From positions 6,890,001 through 6,954,000 of the forward strand of contig WPIO01000015.1 of NCBI GenBank assembly GCA_009760855.2: a stretch of DNA of 64,000 nt. The letters are read 5' to 3'. The stretch is from Cristatella mucedo. Its lineage: Eukaryota > Bryozoa > Phylactolaemata > Cristatellidae. This document shows, one piece after another, positions 1 through 21,729 of this stretch. The notes beneath the pieces are model-generated. The model was not told the origin of the DNA and did not search any database. It worked only from the letters and a program-made list of their open reading frames with translations. Within the stretch, counting starts at the first letter, position 1. The number at the start of each line of letters is the position of its first letter. The position numbers and the translations under genes are program-made.

Positions 1-186
1 TCTGCAATCTGCCCGGTACATAATGCGACAAGTCAGAGACGTCTCCTGGGACGTCACTAGCTGCTGCTAGAGACTTGCTAGGGCGCTAAGCGGACATTTG
101 CCACAAAAGCCTATCTGCCCTGGCGGAGAGTTCTGGTCCGAGCTCGACGAGTATTGCCAGTATTTATACATACGTAACTATACACT

Positions 187-445
187 GTGTCGCGCTGGTT
201 TCGACCAGTGTTTAAGGAGCTCACCTAGACCAAGGTCAAGGTGAACGTATTTGTTGAGGTCGTGGGATCGAGCCCCGTGGAACATGGGAAGCGGTGAGCC
301 GTGATGGCACACTAGGTGAGGCGGCTGCTTTTCACGACTTCGTTTCCGAGGTCGGGGTTCGAATCCGGCGGTGGGTGATTCTTTATCGCCGCTGCAAGCG
401 GTGGTGATAGCCGTCAAGGCTCTTCTGTCACTATACGAAAGAGGC
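187..445 (+). mobile_element. Composite of two tRNA-derived SINEs (family B fragment then family A)
   Basis: The first half (187 to about 285) matches SINE family B seen better at 30785 and 31446: a 'ctggttt..accag' start and a B-box-like 'gggatcgagcccc'. The second half (about 296-445) is SINE family A: 'gagccgtgatggcacacta' start, B-box-like 'ggttcgaatcc', then a Cys-free GC stem 'gccgctgcaagcggtgg' and a 'gaggctgtta' end. The same family A sequence recurs at least four more times in this window. The two halves abut, so this is either a nested insertion or a dimeric SINE. Confidence 0.7.
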
Positions 446-996
446 TGTTAAATCACCTAGTATTTGATTTTATTTTGATTTGAGGCGCCTGAATAGACTA
501 ATGTAGATGGAGTTCTCATAGGTCGCTAAACAAATGCACAGTCTTGCAAAACAGCAAACATAAGCACACGTACATTATGGCGTACTCTAAAACTGTATTT
601 GGGCGTGCAGGATTTTATTCGGCGTAGAACCCTATGCAGAGGTCTTTGTATCATTATTATTATTGTTATTACATTATAGTTGCGGAGCTCAAAAACAGCT
701 GCCTGCCATTGGCTGAAACACGTAGCAAATAGACGGGCATTTTTTCTTAGAAATCCCTGCAATTACTACTACATTAAAAAAAACCTATACCCTTATCGCA
801 TTAGCGGGGTGTAAGCAGGATCTTTTAAACGAGCTTCGGCGTGCCCGTCGCTTGCAGGAAGTATACTGTCTCGGAGTGCCTATCTGCGGCTAGCACGCTT
901 AAGCCATGTCGCACTTTGTGAACCCGTTTCTAGAGACGCAAGAATTCTTATCGCGGGCAGGAGTCCGTAAAGTAAAAAGAGAAAGCAAAGTTTGGC
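446..996. other. No gene seen; AT-rich spacer
   Basis: A short ATT-type microsatellite lies near 650-676. No reading frame here resembles a known protein and no exon signals stand out. Confidence 0.5.
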
Positions 997-1150
997 TGAT
1001 TTAACAGCCTCATTTACATAGCCCTCGAAAAGCCTCCAGCGCCAGTAACCCACTTGCAGTGGGCAATACAAGATTGCACGCTGTAGGACTCGAGCCCACG
1101 CCACGCTCTGAGTGTGAATTGTGAGCACTTTACCATTTGCCTAAGGCTCG
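997..1150 (-). mobile_element. SINE family A copy, decayed
   Basis: Read on the minus strand it carries the family A layout: a degraded tRNA-like head near 1140, a B-box-like stretch around 1085-1097, the 'ccacttgcagtggg' stem at about 1049-1062, and the 'gaggctgttaaatca' type end near 1000. It is more diverged than the copy at 47959. Confidence 0.6.
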
Positions 1151-1179
1151 GGGGCATGCCATGCTGGGTGCCCACTTTC

Positions 1180-1520
1180 GGTGCACTTCCGTGGCGAGAG
1201 CCCATCCTTCCTGCACGAAAGCGATCGCGCGCGAAGGCAAGTGCCCAGCAAGGCTTCCCCGTCTCGCCCGGTGACTCGCCTGCGGCAGCCGCCGCCGCGT
1301 GCAGAGGCTGCTGCAGCGCGCGCGACCGCGGGAAACCGACCGGCCACTCGGTCACAGCGGTCAGACGTGCTCGTACAGGCGGGCGGGCGCGCGCACGCAT
1401 GCGAGCAAGGCCTGCGAACTGGCTCGGTCCGAAGGTCCGAATCAGCGCTGCGTCTCTATCGATCCTCTCGCGCACCGTGTACGGCACCTTCACTCTCGCA
1501 CTTTGGCTTTCCTGCGTGAC
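1180..1520. other. GC- and CpG-rich block
   Basis: A strongly GC-rich island in an AT-rich setting. Frames are open on both strands, as expected from base composition, and none shows a recognisable domain, signal peptide or membrane segment. It could be promoter-like sequence or a first exon of gene 1, but I see no splice-phase or domain evidence for that. Confidence 0.35.
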
Positions 1521-1699
1521 CTAGATACGCTTCCTGCTTTCCCTCGCACGCTCCAAACTCTAACTCTGGTGCCCTTTAGTGTCCTTTGACTAACCCCAAG
1601 TGCTACGGAGATCGCGCCTCCGGTATCCGTGCATCTAGGGCCAGGAGTTCGACCGATTGGTGTCCCGACATCCCCTAGATTTGGAATTTGCAGCGGAGT

Positions 1700-1860
1700 G
1701 AAAGCCCACCGGATCCCCCACCGGATCCCCCATTGATAAAAGCGAGAAAGTCCGTCCGTCACCCGTCACGTCCGTCACCCGTCACGTCCGTCACCCATCG
1801 CGCACTTACGTTACGCGGCAAGATGGCGCACTTACGTTACGCGGCTTATGAACAGTATAC
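1700..1860. repeat. Short tandem duplications
   Basis: Three small tandem arrays sit side by side: two copies of 'ccggatcccccac' near 1710-1732, copies of 'gtccgtcacccgtcac' at about 1752-1797, and a duplicated segment containing 'cgcacttacgttacgcggc' at about 1799-1845. All look like simple slippage duplications. Confidence 0.75.
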
Positions 1861-2012
1861 TGTATACTAATTGAAGCGAGAATCAGTACTTCCGGGAGTG
1901 ACTCGGCAAAGCGATTGCATAGGCAGCGAGCTCTAGTACATAAATATGCTAGGACGTGCGACTCGCCCTCTATGCGAGTATGTTCGCTGCCATTGTGGGT
2001 GTTATTATTACC

Positions 2013-2122
2013 TATCGGGTTTTCTGCTTTCTTTCGAGCCAATGCTACGTGCGTAGAAATAAATTAAGTTCTAATAGAGTGCTATGAACATTCTTCACTA
2101 TCGCTATTATTATTGTCATGCA

Positions 2123-2153
<31 letters not shown>

Positions 2154-2308
2154 ATGGAATATATATATATATATAATGGAATATATATATATATATAATG
2201 CATGACAATAATAATAGGGATAGTGAAGAATGTTCATAGCACTCTATTAGAACTTAATTTATTTCTACGCACCTAGCATTGGCTGGAAAGAAAGCAGAAA
2301 AACCGATA
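2013..2308. repeat. Near-perfect 296-bp palindrome (foldback element)
   Basis: The left arm, starting 'tatcgggttttctgc' at 2013, is repeated in inverted orientation by the right arm ending 'gcagaaaaaccgata' at 2308. Arms are about 115 bp with only about four mismatches, for example in 'ttcactatcgct' versus its partner. The centre is an AT dinucleotide tract broken by two 'aatgga' interruptions. This could be a foldback/MITE-type element, a hairpin-forming insertion, or an assembly artefact of inverted copying. Confidence 0.85.
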
Positions 2309-2417
2309 TATATATATATTTACATATATAATATGCATATATAACAGTAATAATACGTTTGATATAGCGCCCTCAGAGAAATCAATCTCGTTCTAGGCAC
2401 ATTAGATTTGCTGCAAA

Positions 2418-2421
2418 GGAA

Positions 2422-2452
<31 letters not shown>

Positions 2453-2456
2453 TATC
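2418..2456. repeat. Poly-A plus (AT)n microsatellite
   Basis: A run of A followed by an uninterrupted AT dinucleotide array. Confidence 0.9.
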
Positions 2457-2720
2457 GCTCTGCGATGTTCGACGGTCGGTCAGTCGCAGTCACGACGGTC
2501 TGCACACGCGAATGCGCTGCGCACGCGCACTGGCGAGCAGAGAGAACGGCTCTTGCTCAGTTGCATCTCGCTCTTTCACTCGCCGTGTGCCTCGCTCGCC
2601 GCAGCCGGCAGCAGCGCGCAGGCCCGGCGCCGCGTTTTCGGGCCGCCGATGGGCCGCGAGCGCAGGGCGTCGCGTCGAGCTTCTCACGTTGCCGTGACGC
2701 CCTGCTGCCCTTTGGTTCAG

Positions 2721-2832
2721 AGGTTGCGGAGGGAGACAGCCGTCGACTGCTCAGCAGCTTGTGCGACTGGTCCGCCAGGCCCGCCCGGACCGAAAGGCGA
2801 TACCGGTGCCACTGGTGCGCAAGGCAACGCCG
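2721..2832 (+). CDS. Gene 1, exon A: furin-type site and start of the collagen domain
   Basis: The acceptor is 'ctgccctttggttcag' ending at 2720; the donor is g|gtaagc after 2832. The exon is phase 0 in, phase 1 out. It encodes RLRRE, which fits the R-X-R/K-R furin-type consensus, then a linker with two cysteines (DCSAAC), then GPPGPPGPKGDTGATGAQ, the first Gly-X-Y triplets. Its last base joins 'ga' at 6383 to make a Gly codon, and the triplet register continues perfectly into exon B. The same order (R-rich site, then GPPG) occurs in gene 2 at 50190. The expected upstream exon with a membrane helix is not visible in this window and would lie before base 1 or be missed. Confidence 0.7.
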
Positions 2833-2895
2833 GTAAGCTTTGGGGCCTGGCAGACAGCAAGCTCGACGCTCGGCGGCGGCGGCAGCCAAAGCGCC

Positions 2896-2921
2896 GAGCA
2901 GCAGCAGCAGCAGCAGCAGCC
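2896..2921. repeat. (AGC)n microsatellite in the intron
   Basis: About eight AGC/GCA trinucleotides just after the exon A donor. Confidence 0.9.
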
Positions 2922-3079
2922 TGCGCCGTAACCACCGAGTGACGATTTAGTCGTAGCGGTGGCCTTTGCAAATGTAGAGAAAGTTCTAAGGTTCGGCGGC
3001 TGTCACGGCACGGCACTCGTGTGCGCGGCACGGCTGCAATTCGTCTTCGCCTGCTACCGCACTGCGATTGCGACGACAG

Positions 3080-4845
3080 CATGTCCTTATATGTCCGAAT
3101 GCACATGCCCAAACATGTCCTTAGCCTCAGGTCATGTCCCCCCACCTTTCAAAAAGGCTGAATTTAGGCCAATAGTAGAGAAAGCAGCACTAGACGAAGA
3201 GAACTTGAGCCGTTAAGTCTCCCTTCTACCGTTCCTATCAAAGACACCGGAACGCGTTGCCGCAGACCAGCCGATTTCATCTATTGAGACCTCAAACATA
3301 GCAAGCAAGTTTCAGTCTGGATTTAGAGCTAATCACTCCACTAAGTCAGCATTGCTTTGGATGTTTAGTGACCTTCTCAGGAATGCAGACTTGGGTAAAG
3401 TCTCTCTGCTTTTTGATTGATCTTTTGGCACCGTTTGAAACAATTGATCCCAAAGTTTTTCAGGAGCGCCTCCGATCTTCACTTGGGAATCAGTGGCGCT
3501 GCACTCCAATGATTCAGATTGTTTCTCAGTGGAAGACTTTAGAGTATTGATGTGAACGGACAAAGGTTATCCTAAGAGCCACCCAAGTACGGGGTGCCTC
3601 TGGTCTCCGTACTCGATCCGTTTCTTTTCACAGTTTAAACTATCTCTTTTGCTGATTTAATTGATTGCCAAGCCCAATCTAGGCTTTCACTTTATATGGA
3701 TGACACTCAGTTGTAACTTTGCTTTGATTCCTCTTAGCCCTCTGACACGTTGAATTCTCTGCACAATTTTGCTGCATGGATTTCTGACATCCGCAAATGG
3801 ATGGCAGCGAACTTTTTCAAATTAAATGATGACAGCAGCAGACTTACTAGTTATGGGAAACTCAAGTGGTACTTAGAACTTGGAAAGTTTAACGCTCAAA
3901 ATTGGCTCTGCCAGAATTTCTCCTGTTGCATCTGCACGAAATCTAGGTATCATGGTCCACAGTATCCTTGACGACCACATTAGCTCTACAGTAAAGTCTG
4001 CTCACTATGAACTACATGAAATGTCTAAAATACAGGCTTTCTTTGAAAGGGATGCTATATCCAAATTTGTTCGTGCATTTGTAAAATATGGTCTCGACTT
4101 CTGAAACTCACTGCTTGCTGGTCTACTGGCAGGTGCAATAAGGCGCTCGCAGTTGGTACTTAACTCTGCAGCTAAGCTTGTCAGTAGTGAACATCGGAAT
4201 TGTCACATTAGCTACTTCTTGCAGAGCTACACTGGCGCTCAGTCAAGCAGCGAATCGACATCAAAGTTCTGTCACATACCTTTAGGTACCTTCATTCCCT
4301 GTCTCCATCCTACCTGTCAGAACAACTCCCACAAGGACAAGTACAGTATAGTCCGGAGTTTCCGACTCATATTGTTTAGCCACACCTTGTGCGAACCTCA
4401 AAATCACTAGAGACCATGCCTTTCTTACCATGCCTTTAGTTTTATAAGCTCCCAAAGCCTGGAAAAAATTCCTGACTGACGTCACGACACCCTATGACGC
4501 GACGGCATTAAAAAGAACATGATAATTCACTTGTTTATAACAGCATTTCCTTGTGACTTGTCCTTAGTTTGCTTGTGCATACGGACACGGTGTCTGCTGC
4601 TACTGACCATAACTGTATGTTGAACCTGTGCATGCCACATCGAATAATGTTATGTTTGATGACTTTGCGAATGTTACCACTAATAAACTAATCGTCTGGC
4701 CGCGCTTTATTTACAGCATCTGTAAAGTGCCCAGAAAGAGATTCAGTTCTCTGAGAGTGCTATGCAAATTAATAAAAATAGTTATTACTGTTATCGTCAT
4801 AATAATAGTAGAAGTAATAATAATAATTATTATTATGATAGCCTC
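3080..4845 (+). mobile_element. Decayed L2-like LINE (family 1), RT to 3' end
   Basis: Broken pieces of reverse transcriptase follow the order of the intact copy at 26191-29058. They start near the 'PFKKA' block at about 3145, pass the 'QSGFRANHSTKSALL' region at about 3310 and the 'MAANFFKLNDDSSRL' block near 3798, and run to the C-terminal region. It ends with the 3' hairpin sequence near 4726-4770 and an ATT/ATA tail at about 4797-4842. There are many stops and frameshifts. Confidence 0.8.
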
Positions 4846-4899
4846 GACCGAAGTACTAAAGCCGTAACAGAATTCCACGCTAGCCGCTGCCAATACTGC

Positions 4900-5435
4900 G
4901 ATTGCGATTCTAGGGCAGCGGCAGTTTAGCCGTTCCGTAGCAGAGTCGAATTGACGGCTTCAACTAATCGATCGGGAGAGATTAAGGAGCGCTTGAGTGA
5001 GAGACCTCAGCGAAAGCTCGAGGCTGAAGAGAACCTGCGAGAGACGGTGGCCCGCCGGCAGCGGCACCGTAGACGGCGCTGCAGCGGACCTGAGCTTTTA
5101 ACTTGGCCACAAAATTGGCCAGCAATAGCAGGAAGGAGTTGTTCATTCGGCGGCGGCCGCGAGCGGCCGCCCGTGCATGCGAGGTGCCGCAACTGCCCAG
5201 GTTGGAGGCCGCGTCCGACGCAGTTGTCGGCATTCTGTCGCACTCATTCTATCCATTTTTCGACAGCTACTGTTGACATTCGAAGCGGTCGCGTCGCGCC
5301 CGGCACGGCACAGCAGCGCAGCGACGGACGCTCCAGAGTCGGTACAGGCTCAAGCCATGCGGAAGCGGGCTCGTCGCTTGGCTAACCGATGTCGGCGAAG
5401 CGCTGTCGACCCTGGCGGAGCGGAGCTGAACTAGC
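4900..5435. other. GC-rich block, no recognised gene
   Basis: A GC-rich insert inside the intron between exons A and B. Open frames exist on both strands, including a minus-strand frame with a short hydrophobic run (MNNSFLLLLANF), but nothing links them to a family. Possibly an old first exon, regulatory DNA or another repeat. Confidence 0.3.
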
Positions 5436-5439
5436 TACT

Positions 5440-6090
5440 TACTTATGTCTTGGCTTGGTTATTGTAATTCATTCACCGCTGGGCTACCGAAAAAAACTAC
5501 TAGGCCTCTGCAGCTAGCAATAAGTATGGCTGCAAGGCTAGTTTGCAAATCCCAAAGGTTTGACCACGTGTCTTCTTTGCTAAAAGAGCTAGGATGGCTG
5601 CCGGTTGATCAACGGATACAGAGCAAAGTTCTTTCGCTGACCCACAAGACCCGCCATGGCTTGGCTCCTTCAGACTTTGCTAATCTGCTGCACCAATTTT
5701 GGTCTCCTCGTGCCATCAGGTTCTGTAGGGACGATAAATTAGCTGTACAATTCCTCCACTTAAAGGCCGTTGGCGATCGAGCTTTTACTTTGAAGGTCCT
5801 AGACTGTGCAACTCACTTCCATAGTTCTTATGCAAAGACAACTACTCTTCTGCTGCCAACTATGGCCCATCCTTCCCAGCTGTCCTAAGCTGCTACGTCC
5901 ATGATACTCACTACCTCAACTACTCTCCTGGTCTTCTGTGCTTCCCACTTTCTCTTTGTCGCATGAGATAGAGTCTGTTCGCTAAACCAATGCGTACCGA
6001 AAGCTCATTAGGCTGTGAGCCCGCTATTCGAAACACTCCAGTGCAACAAACCACAGGGTCTTTGTGGATTTGTGGAGTAACACTAGGAGC
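5440..6090 (+). mobile_element. LINE family 2, C-terminal end and 3' UTR
   Basis: The frame from 5445 reads CNSFTAGLPKKTTRPLQ, then QRFDHVSSLLKELGWLPVDQ, the conserved C-terminal block of L2/CR1 reverse transcriptases (compare CSSLLTGLPACAIRRLQL in family 1). It is followed by a 3' UTR matching those at 54185 and 58325, ending near 'ctttgtggatttgtggag'. The wording differs from family 1, so this is a separate subfamily. Confidence 0.75.
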
Positions 6091-6359
6091 TAGGCACATA
6101 TAGAACATATACAAAACATACACTACAATATACATTACACTAGTGGCGTTGGAGTTCGCTTTCGCTTCCTCGGCAACGGTGACTGGTTGCAGAGGAACGG
6201 CAACGGTGACAGGTTGCTGCTGTCGCCCGTGCACCGGTGCGACTGGTATGCTAACACCTGCATGCTGACATATGTTTTTGATTATTGCCTAGGCTGCGGC
6301 TCTCTGTCGGCCATGGGCAATTTTTTATTAAACTCCCGCACGATATTACTTACTTATTA

Positions 6360-16229
<9,870 letters not shown>

Positions 16230-16234
16230 GTATG

Positions 16235-16829
16235 TTACTGCCGAAATAGCCTTGCGGTGGGGGGGGTGGTTGTTAGCGAAATTTTTTTTCAGAATGCGAA
16301 CCAGCCACTGACTCCGTGCTCAGTGCTGGTTAAAATCTACGTTCTACTATATATATTTTCTGCAACGAAATGTTTTTCTCATGTGGTACTTCGTTTTTGA
16401 AGGTAGTTCTTTAAGCAGCTTTTTCCAGATTTTAGTAGCTTCTAACCACGAGAATCGCCGTTACTGACAATCAGTTGTGCTTTTTTGCGACGCATGAGTA
16501 GGACACAGGGACGCAAGGAAGGCTGTGTGGGTTAACGTGACGTGCTGTCAGTATGTGGGTTGATACGAAATCGCCAATGGCGATCAAGCTCCGGGCGTTT
16601 CCGGTCGAGCGCCTGAGTGTCAAGGCTAGATAGGGCTGCTTGAGATACACGCAATGGAGGAACGAGGAGACAAGAGTTAAGGGTGGAGAACGTGGTGTAA
16701 GGAGTGGGGTAGCGATAAGTGCTGTTGATAGTACGATAAGTACGTGTATAAGTGAATAGAGAGTACGATTAATACGTGTGTAAGTGAAGATAGTACGATA
16801 GTACGATAAGCGGCATAGAGCTGTAAGCG
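16235..16829. repeat. Intron start with a small tandem repeat
   Basis: Intron sequence after the exon B donor. It holds a tandem array at about 16728-16810 built on 'agtacgataagtacgtgt' and 'gtaagtgaa'. Nothing else recognisable. Confidence 0.6.
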
Positions 16830-18065
16830 TCTGATTGCACAGGCCGTTAGACCAGCAAGCAGTTTATTAAGAGGTCAAGACGAGATGTCACAAATGCATG
16901 GACCAACTTAGATGTGATAACCCCGTCTAAACAATCCCGAATTTTAGTAATGTTATGTATCTGAAAGTAGGCAGACTTTATTGTGGAGCTAACGTGGTCG
17001 TTTAATGGAATTTCACTTTGGAACAGGATACCTAGATTTCGTGCAGATTCAACAGGAGATATGCTTGCAGAGCCGATTTTGAGCATTAGCCTTTCCAATT
17101 TCTGAATCACGCTTGGTTTCCCCATAACTAGTAAGTTAGTTTTATCATCATTTAATTTAAGAAAATTGGCTGCCATGCATGTGCGGATGTCATCAACACA
17201 TGCAATAAGGGAGTTAAGTGATTTTGAGGTGCTAAAGGACTGGGAGGGATCAAGCAAAGGTACAACTGAGTGTCATCAGCATAGAAGTGAAAGCCGAGAT
17301 TTTGATGGCTATCACATCGTCAAGAGGAAGAGTATAAACCGGGAAAAGAATCGGACCAAGTATGGAGTCCTGAGGTACCCCATATTTCAGAGGTTCATAG
17401 GATAATCTTTGGGCGTTCACATCAATACTCCACAGTCTCCCACTGAAATTGGATGTGAACCATTGCTGAACAGTACGAGTGATACCCACGTGTGATGAGA
17501 GCCGCTCAAGAAGGACTTGGTGAGCGATAGTATCAAAAGCTGCCGAAGGATCTAGCAAAACGGCAAAGATACTCTACCCATGTCTGCATTCCTAAGTAGG
17601 TCGTCGTACACCCGAAGCAATGCTGACTCTGCGGAGTGATTAGCTCCAAAGCCAGACTGGAACTTACAAGCAAAGTTTGAAGTTTCAATATATGAATTCA
17701 GCTAGTATACCACGACTCGTTGCAGTGTCTTTGATACTAATAATAGAAGGGAGACTGGGCGGTAGTTGCTCAAGTTCTTTTGGTCTACTGTCGCTTTCTC
17801 GTCTACTTGTCTAGTTTCTTGACTAGTGGTATGACTACAGCCTTTTGAAGAGTTGCTGGACATGAGCTAAGGCTAATGACATATGAATGACGATGTTGGT
17901 TATACAGGGTAGCAGCAGATCAATGCATCGTAGAAGCAGAAAAGTCAGAATAGGGTCTAGAGGACTAGTAGTCTTCTCTGATTGGGATATGAACTTCAGG
18001 ACGTGGTTACTAGTGACCTTGAATGTAGACGTAGAGGTCTGCAAGGAATTGAACGCATATCGGTC
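16830..18065 (-). mobile_element. Decayed L2-like LINE (family 1), RT region
   Basis: On the minus strand, pieces correspond to the RT palm (PSAAFDTIAHQVLLERLSS near 17540; YGVPQDSILGPILF near 17370) and thumb (MAANFLKLNDDKTNLLVMGK near 17170). It runs to an end near LHAFVTSRLD at 16880. Stops and indels break it into fragments. The 5' side, near 17950, matches the linker between EN and RT of the intact copy. Confidence 0.8.
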
Positions 18066-18114
18066 CAGCTAATTTGTGCTTCAAATCTAGAGTAGAATAT
18101 TTGACTTATTGGAA

Positions 18115-18880
18115 ATATAGAAACATCTCGAAAAGAAGGCATGCCGCCGGACAATTTGAATATTTATTGAGGATTTTTATAGGACCCCGAGAGAAATGAT
18201 TCTCTTTCGCATCGCTTTGCGTAAGGCTGAAACGGAAGCAGGCGAGTAATAAAACGCGCCATTTTCCCTGCGCGTAAGCACGCAAAAGGCAAAATTCATA
18301 AGAACAGGGCAAATTTTGCCCTGAGAAGGTGAGATAAAAAGGGGCTTGCTAAATATCCTACATTCAGATGTCGTGGCGTAAGCCGATACGAGTTGCAGCT
18401 TTTGGTGCATAGGAGCTGAAGACATGACCTCTAAAGAATTTGCGGTTGGTTTGAGGCATAGCTAAGTGACGTAAGAGTGAGACTTGAATTAATTCTGCGA
18501 TGGGAAGCCGGATTAGGAAGTATTTGAGATAAGTAGGTCTGAGTAAGAGAATAAAAGGCCCGGAAGATAAGCAACAGAACTTTAAATTCGATAAGCTGTT
18601 TGATGAGGAGCAGCCAGTGCCGGTCAATGTCATGTGGTGTCGAGTGGCGATTGGAACTCTCACGACAGATGAGCCTGGCTTCAGAGTATTTTGCTACAGG
18701 TGCTTGCCCCTTAATTCGTTGGTTGAAAGACCTGCACACGATACTTGACAAGACCTCAAGAAATATAAAAATTGCAAGGCCCAGCTTGACTGCGGAATTT
18801 CTGAACAAAGAAATCCAGAGGTTTTGCAATGGCATGTCGCTGACTTGACAGTTGGTTGGATGAGGTAATCCATTGAATGG
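18115..18880 (-). mobile_element. Decayed L2-like LINE (family 1), C-terminal portion
   Basis: Minus-strand fragments include 'HDIDRHWLLLIKQLIEFKVLLLIF' type wording near 18630-18560 (the HWLPVKQRIDFKVLSLTF block) and 'PTYLSQILPNPASHR'-like sequence downstream. The copy is strongly diverged, with a compositionally odd interval at 18180-18360. Confidence 0.6.
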
Positions 18881-19384
18881 TTTTTTCCACCAGGACACCC
18901 ACACTTTGTGGGCGTGGCCGCACAGTAAACATAACGGTTGAGCAAGTTTTAAGGGGTAAAGTTTCTAGGCTTTTAGAGACAAAAGGTTGGCCCTTATCTG
19001 ACAAGCTGGTTTTTATTACTTTTAGGTTTGAGAAAGTTTGCTGCCGTCTAAAGGCGAATTACAACGATAAGCAGTGCACGGGAGCTGAAACAGTTGGATC
19101 TGCTGGAAATCAGGGAATGATTGAAACAAAAGTGTCGGTGTGTGCCACCTGCATGCAAGGGATAGCCTAGCTTGTGTTCGTCGATTAAATAGGCAAAATG
19201 AAGGATCTCTCTAGCTCATCACCTGATGACACGAGAGGCACCCACGGAGAAGCTACTGGACTTTCCGGACTTTTTGGCACTTAAAACTTTCTCCCTTGGC
19301 TCCGAAACGATCCAAGGTAACTGCAACTGAGAGGAATAGATAAAAATTATGGGCATCCTTAGTCGAATTGCTATATCTCCTGAC
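18881..19384. other. No gene seen
   Basis: Intron sequence between LINE relics. An open frame at 18877-19170 has no recognisable features. Confidence 0.4.
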
Positions 19385-19680
19385 TTAAAAAATTAACAAG
19401 AAGCTAAAGACGAATCTTTTTTATCACAGCATTTAATGGCTGCTTGTGTGATTCGTCCTTTGTGTGCTTCTGCATGCTGATACTGGGCATGTTGCCACTA
19501 GCCATATTTGCACGTTGACCCTGTGATTGCAATCTCTAACCATGTTATGTTTGTCGGCATTGAGCATGCTACGCTAATCATTCGAGCATGGTTTCTTTTT
19601 AATTGCATACGCGAAGTGCATAGAAAAAGATTAGGGTCATAGATGGCGCTATACACACACGTTATTATTTTTACAAGTAG
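19385..19680 (+). mobile_element. LINE family 1 3' UTR fragment
   Basis: Matches the region after the stop codon of family 1 ('tttatcacagcatttaatgg', 'gtgattcgtcctttgtgtgc', 'tgctgatactgggcatg', 'taaccatgttatg') and ends in a degraded hairpin near 19615-19655. Confidence 0.65.
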
Positions 19681-19869
19681 GTCAGTGCTGATACTAGTGC
19701 ATGCAAAGCTTATTTCAGAAGGTAAATTTTCATTTCAAGCAATTCATTAGCACTTAGGACTTGAAGCCTTCACATTCGTGCCCAAGAGACCGAATAGACA
19801 CCATAAGAATACTAAAAATAAAAATATGCAAAAATAATAACATAGTATGATATTTTTATAGCTATCTAA

Positions 19870-20735
19870 GAGAGCTAAAATCTCTCTGGACACTGCAGAT
19901 ATGCTGCAGAAGAAACGTGCCAACATGGTTGGTGATAGCATTCACAGTATCAGCCCGCATAACCACACCAAGGACAATGCCCAAGAACCCACCAAATACT
20001 GTGTGGAAATGGTGTTTTTTTTTAACTTCGATTTAAATGCTGTTAAGTCAGGGGATTTAGCGATGTCAGCTGGGAGTGAGTTCCGGGCGTTGGAAGCACA
20101 CAAACTACAGGCAGTGTCTGCAAGATATTTGAGGTTGGTCCGAGGTACAGCTAACCAACTTGATTCCAAAAAGAGGTTGTTACGATGCCTAGCTTGATCT
20201 GGAAGCAACTCTGAGAGGTAAGCTCAAGCGAGCGAGATAGCATAGGAACTTGAAAGTTAGTGACAAAAGCTTGAGGTCGATGCGTTGCTTGATGGGGAGC
20301 CGAAGTTACCGAGAAGAGGTGTAATGTGGCTATGTAATGCTGCAAAGCTTACAACAGACCTATAGCTGCAAAGCTTACAAGCCTATAGCTGCCGAGTTTT
20401 ACAGCTACTGTAAGCACCTGACTGCAATAGGCCACAAGATGAGCACGTAGTGTGTTCCAGAAGTTGAGCACGTAGCGTGTTCTAGAAGTTAAGATGGAAT
20501 GTGGTAAATGCAAGGCCAACCTGGATTTGGTTTCCCGACTAAGTAGGCCCGAAGTTTTTCAATGCTGCATAGCTCAGACAAACTTGACTGTGGAGCTGAT
20601 CTGGTCTTCTAGTGAAAAGTTACTTTAGAAAAGTTCATCTAGAATACGTGCAGCTGCTATAGGATATCTGCTATCGGGGCCGATTGTGAGCGTTAGCCTT
20701 TCTTATGTCCGAGTTACACTGGCTTATTGCGTAAC
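19870..20735 (-). mobile_element. LINE family 1 C-terminal end, decayed
   Basis: Read on the minus strand it resembles the last 150 residues of the intact LINE: RNNLFLESSWLAVPRTNLKYLADTA near 20150, then NARNSLPADIAKSPDLTAFKS and a 3' tail. A break near 20360-20520 has duplicated 'caaagcttacaa' and 'gagcacgtag.gtgttc' motifs. Confidence 0.65.
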
Positions 20736-21190
20736 TATAAAGCTGATTTGTTAGTCAACCGTTACACCTGATGTGTTCGTAGAGCGTGGTTCGGTGCGTG
20801 TGAAGAGCTAAGTTTAGAAGTTGACGAGATGCAGGGTGCCCAATGCACGGATAGCGCCGTGCCACCACTGTCGGCAGCGTGCCTGAATGCTCTAACTAAC
20901 GCAGCAGTCAATAGTCACACACTTCAGTGAACAGCGACGCACCAAATAGTTGTCTTTTCACTTCTCTTACCCCCTAGCGCATGACCAAAGGTCATCAATG
21001 AACAGCGAGGTAGCGAGCGGTTGTCTGAGTTACTGAGAGTCGGAAAAGTGACTGCATCTGAGTCTGAGTGACTGCGAGTCTGGAGGCGAAAAAGGCACGC
21101 TTGCTGTCAATCTTTTCATTTTGCCCTCACGCCATTCGTGGACACACCTCCAGGTTGCAAAGATACTTATTATTAAAATTATACATAAAT
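20736..21190. other. No gene seen
   Basis: Intron between exons B and C with no recognisable repeat or exon. Confidence 0.4.
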
Positions 21191-21194
21191 ACTA

Positions 21195-21358
21195 AATTAT
21201 TTAGCAGCCTCTGTTGTATAGCGACAGGAGAACCTTTACGGCTACCACCGCCGCTTACAGCGGCAATACAGTATCGCCCACTGCAGGATTCGAATCCACG
21301 ACACCTCGGGTCCGTCAAAAGCGACCGCCTACCTAGTGTGCCATCACGGCTTGCCGAT
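21195..21358 (-). mobile_element. SINE family A copy
   Basis: On the minus strand it starts 'agccgtgatggcacactagg', carries the B-box-like 'ggattcgaatcc' in complement at about 21286-21297, the GC stem near 21250-21265, and ends 'caacagaggctgctaaata'. Close to the 47959 copy. Confidence 0.8.
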
Positions 21359-21729
21359 AAGTTTGTTTATCACCGTCAGATAGCTTAAACACTTTCTAGA
21401 CACTTCAAATGCTCTAAAGAAAGCCCGACCTTGAGGTTAATGAGAGATTGCACGGGTGAGGGATGCCAGCGTGTGACCAGCGAGATTTCCAAACGCTATA
21501 ATGATTAGAGCCGCACACTTTAGGGTCCAGATTCCCCAACGCTCTCGCTCCTCTGAAGACCGGGGCTTACTTGCCTGCTGTTAAGGGAGAAGCGCTCGAT
21601 GTCGTCGCATCACGTTGAGCGATGGCGCTTGCGTTCTCAGCTATTCGCGAGAGCCCGCCGACGTCGTCGAGCCTCGTTTTCGCTCGAGCTTCCGGAACGC
21701 ACAGCTCCACACGCTTCGCCGTCTTTCAG

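Noticed and set aside
880-1493. Frames on both strands around 0.9-1.5 kb as the missing membrane exon of gene 1
   Set aside because: Part of the area is a SINE; none of the frames contains a membrane helix followed by a stalk and a phase 0 donor.
4982-5233. Minus-strand frame with a hydrophobic run as a signal-peptide exon
   Set aside because: The hydrophobic run is short and isolated in GC-rich sequence with frames open on both strands; no family resemblance.
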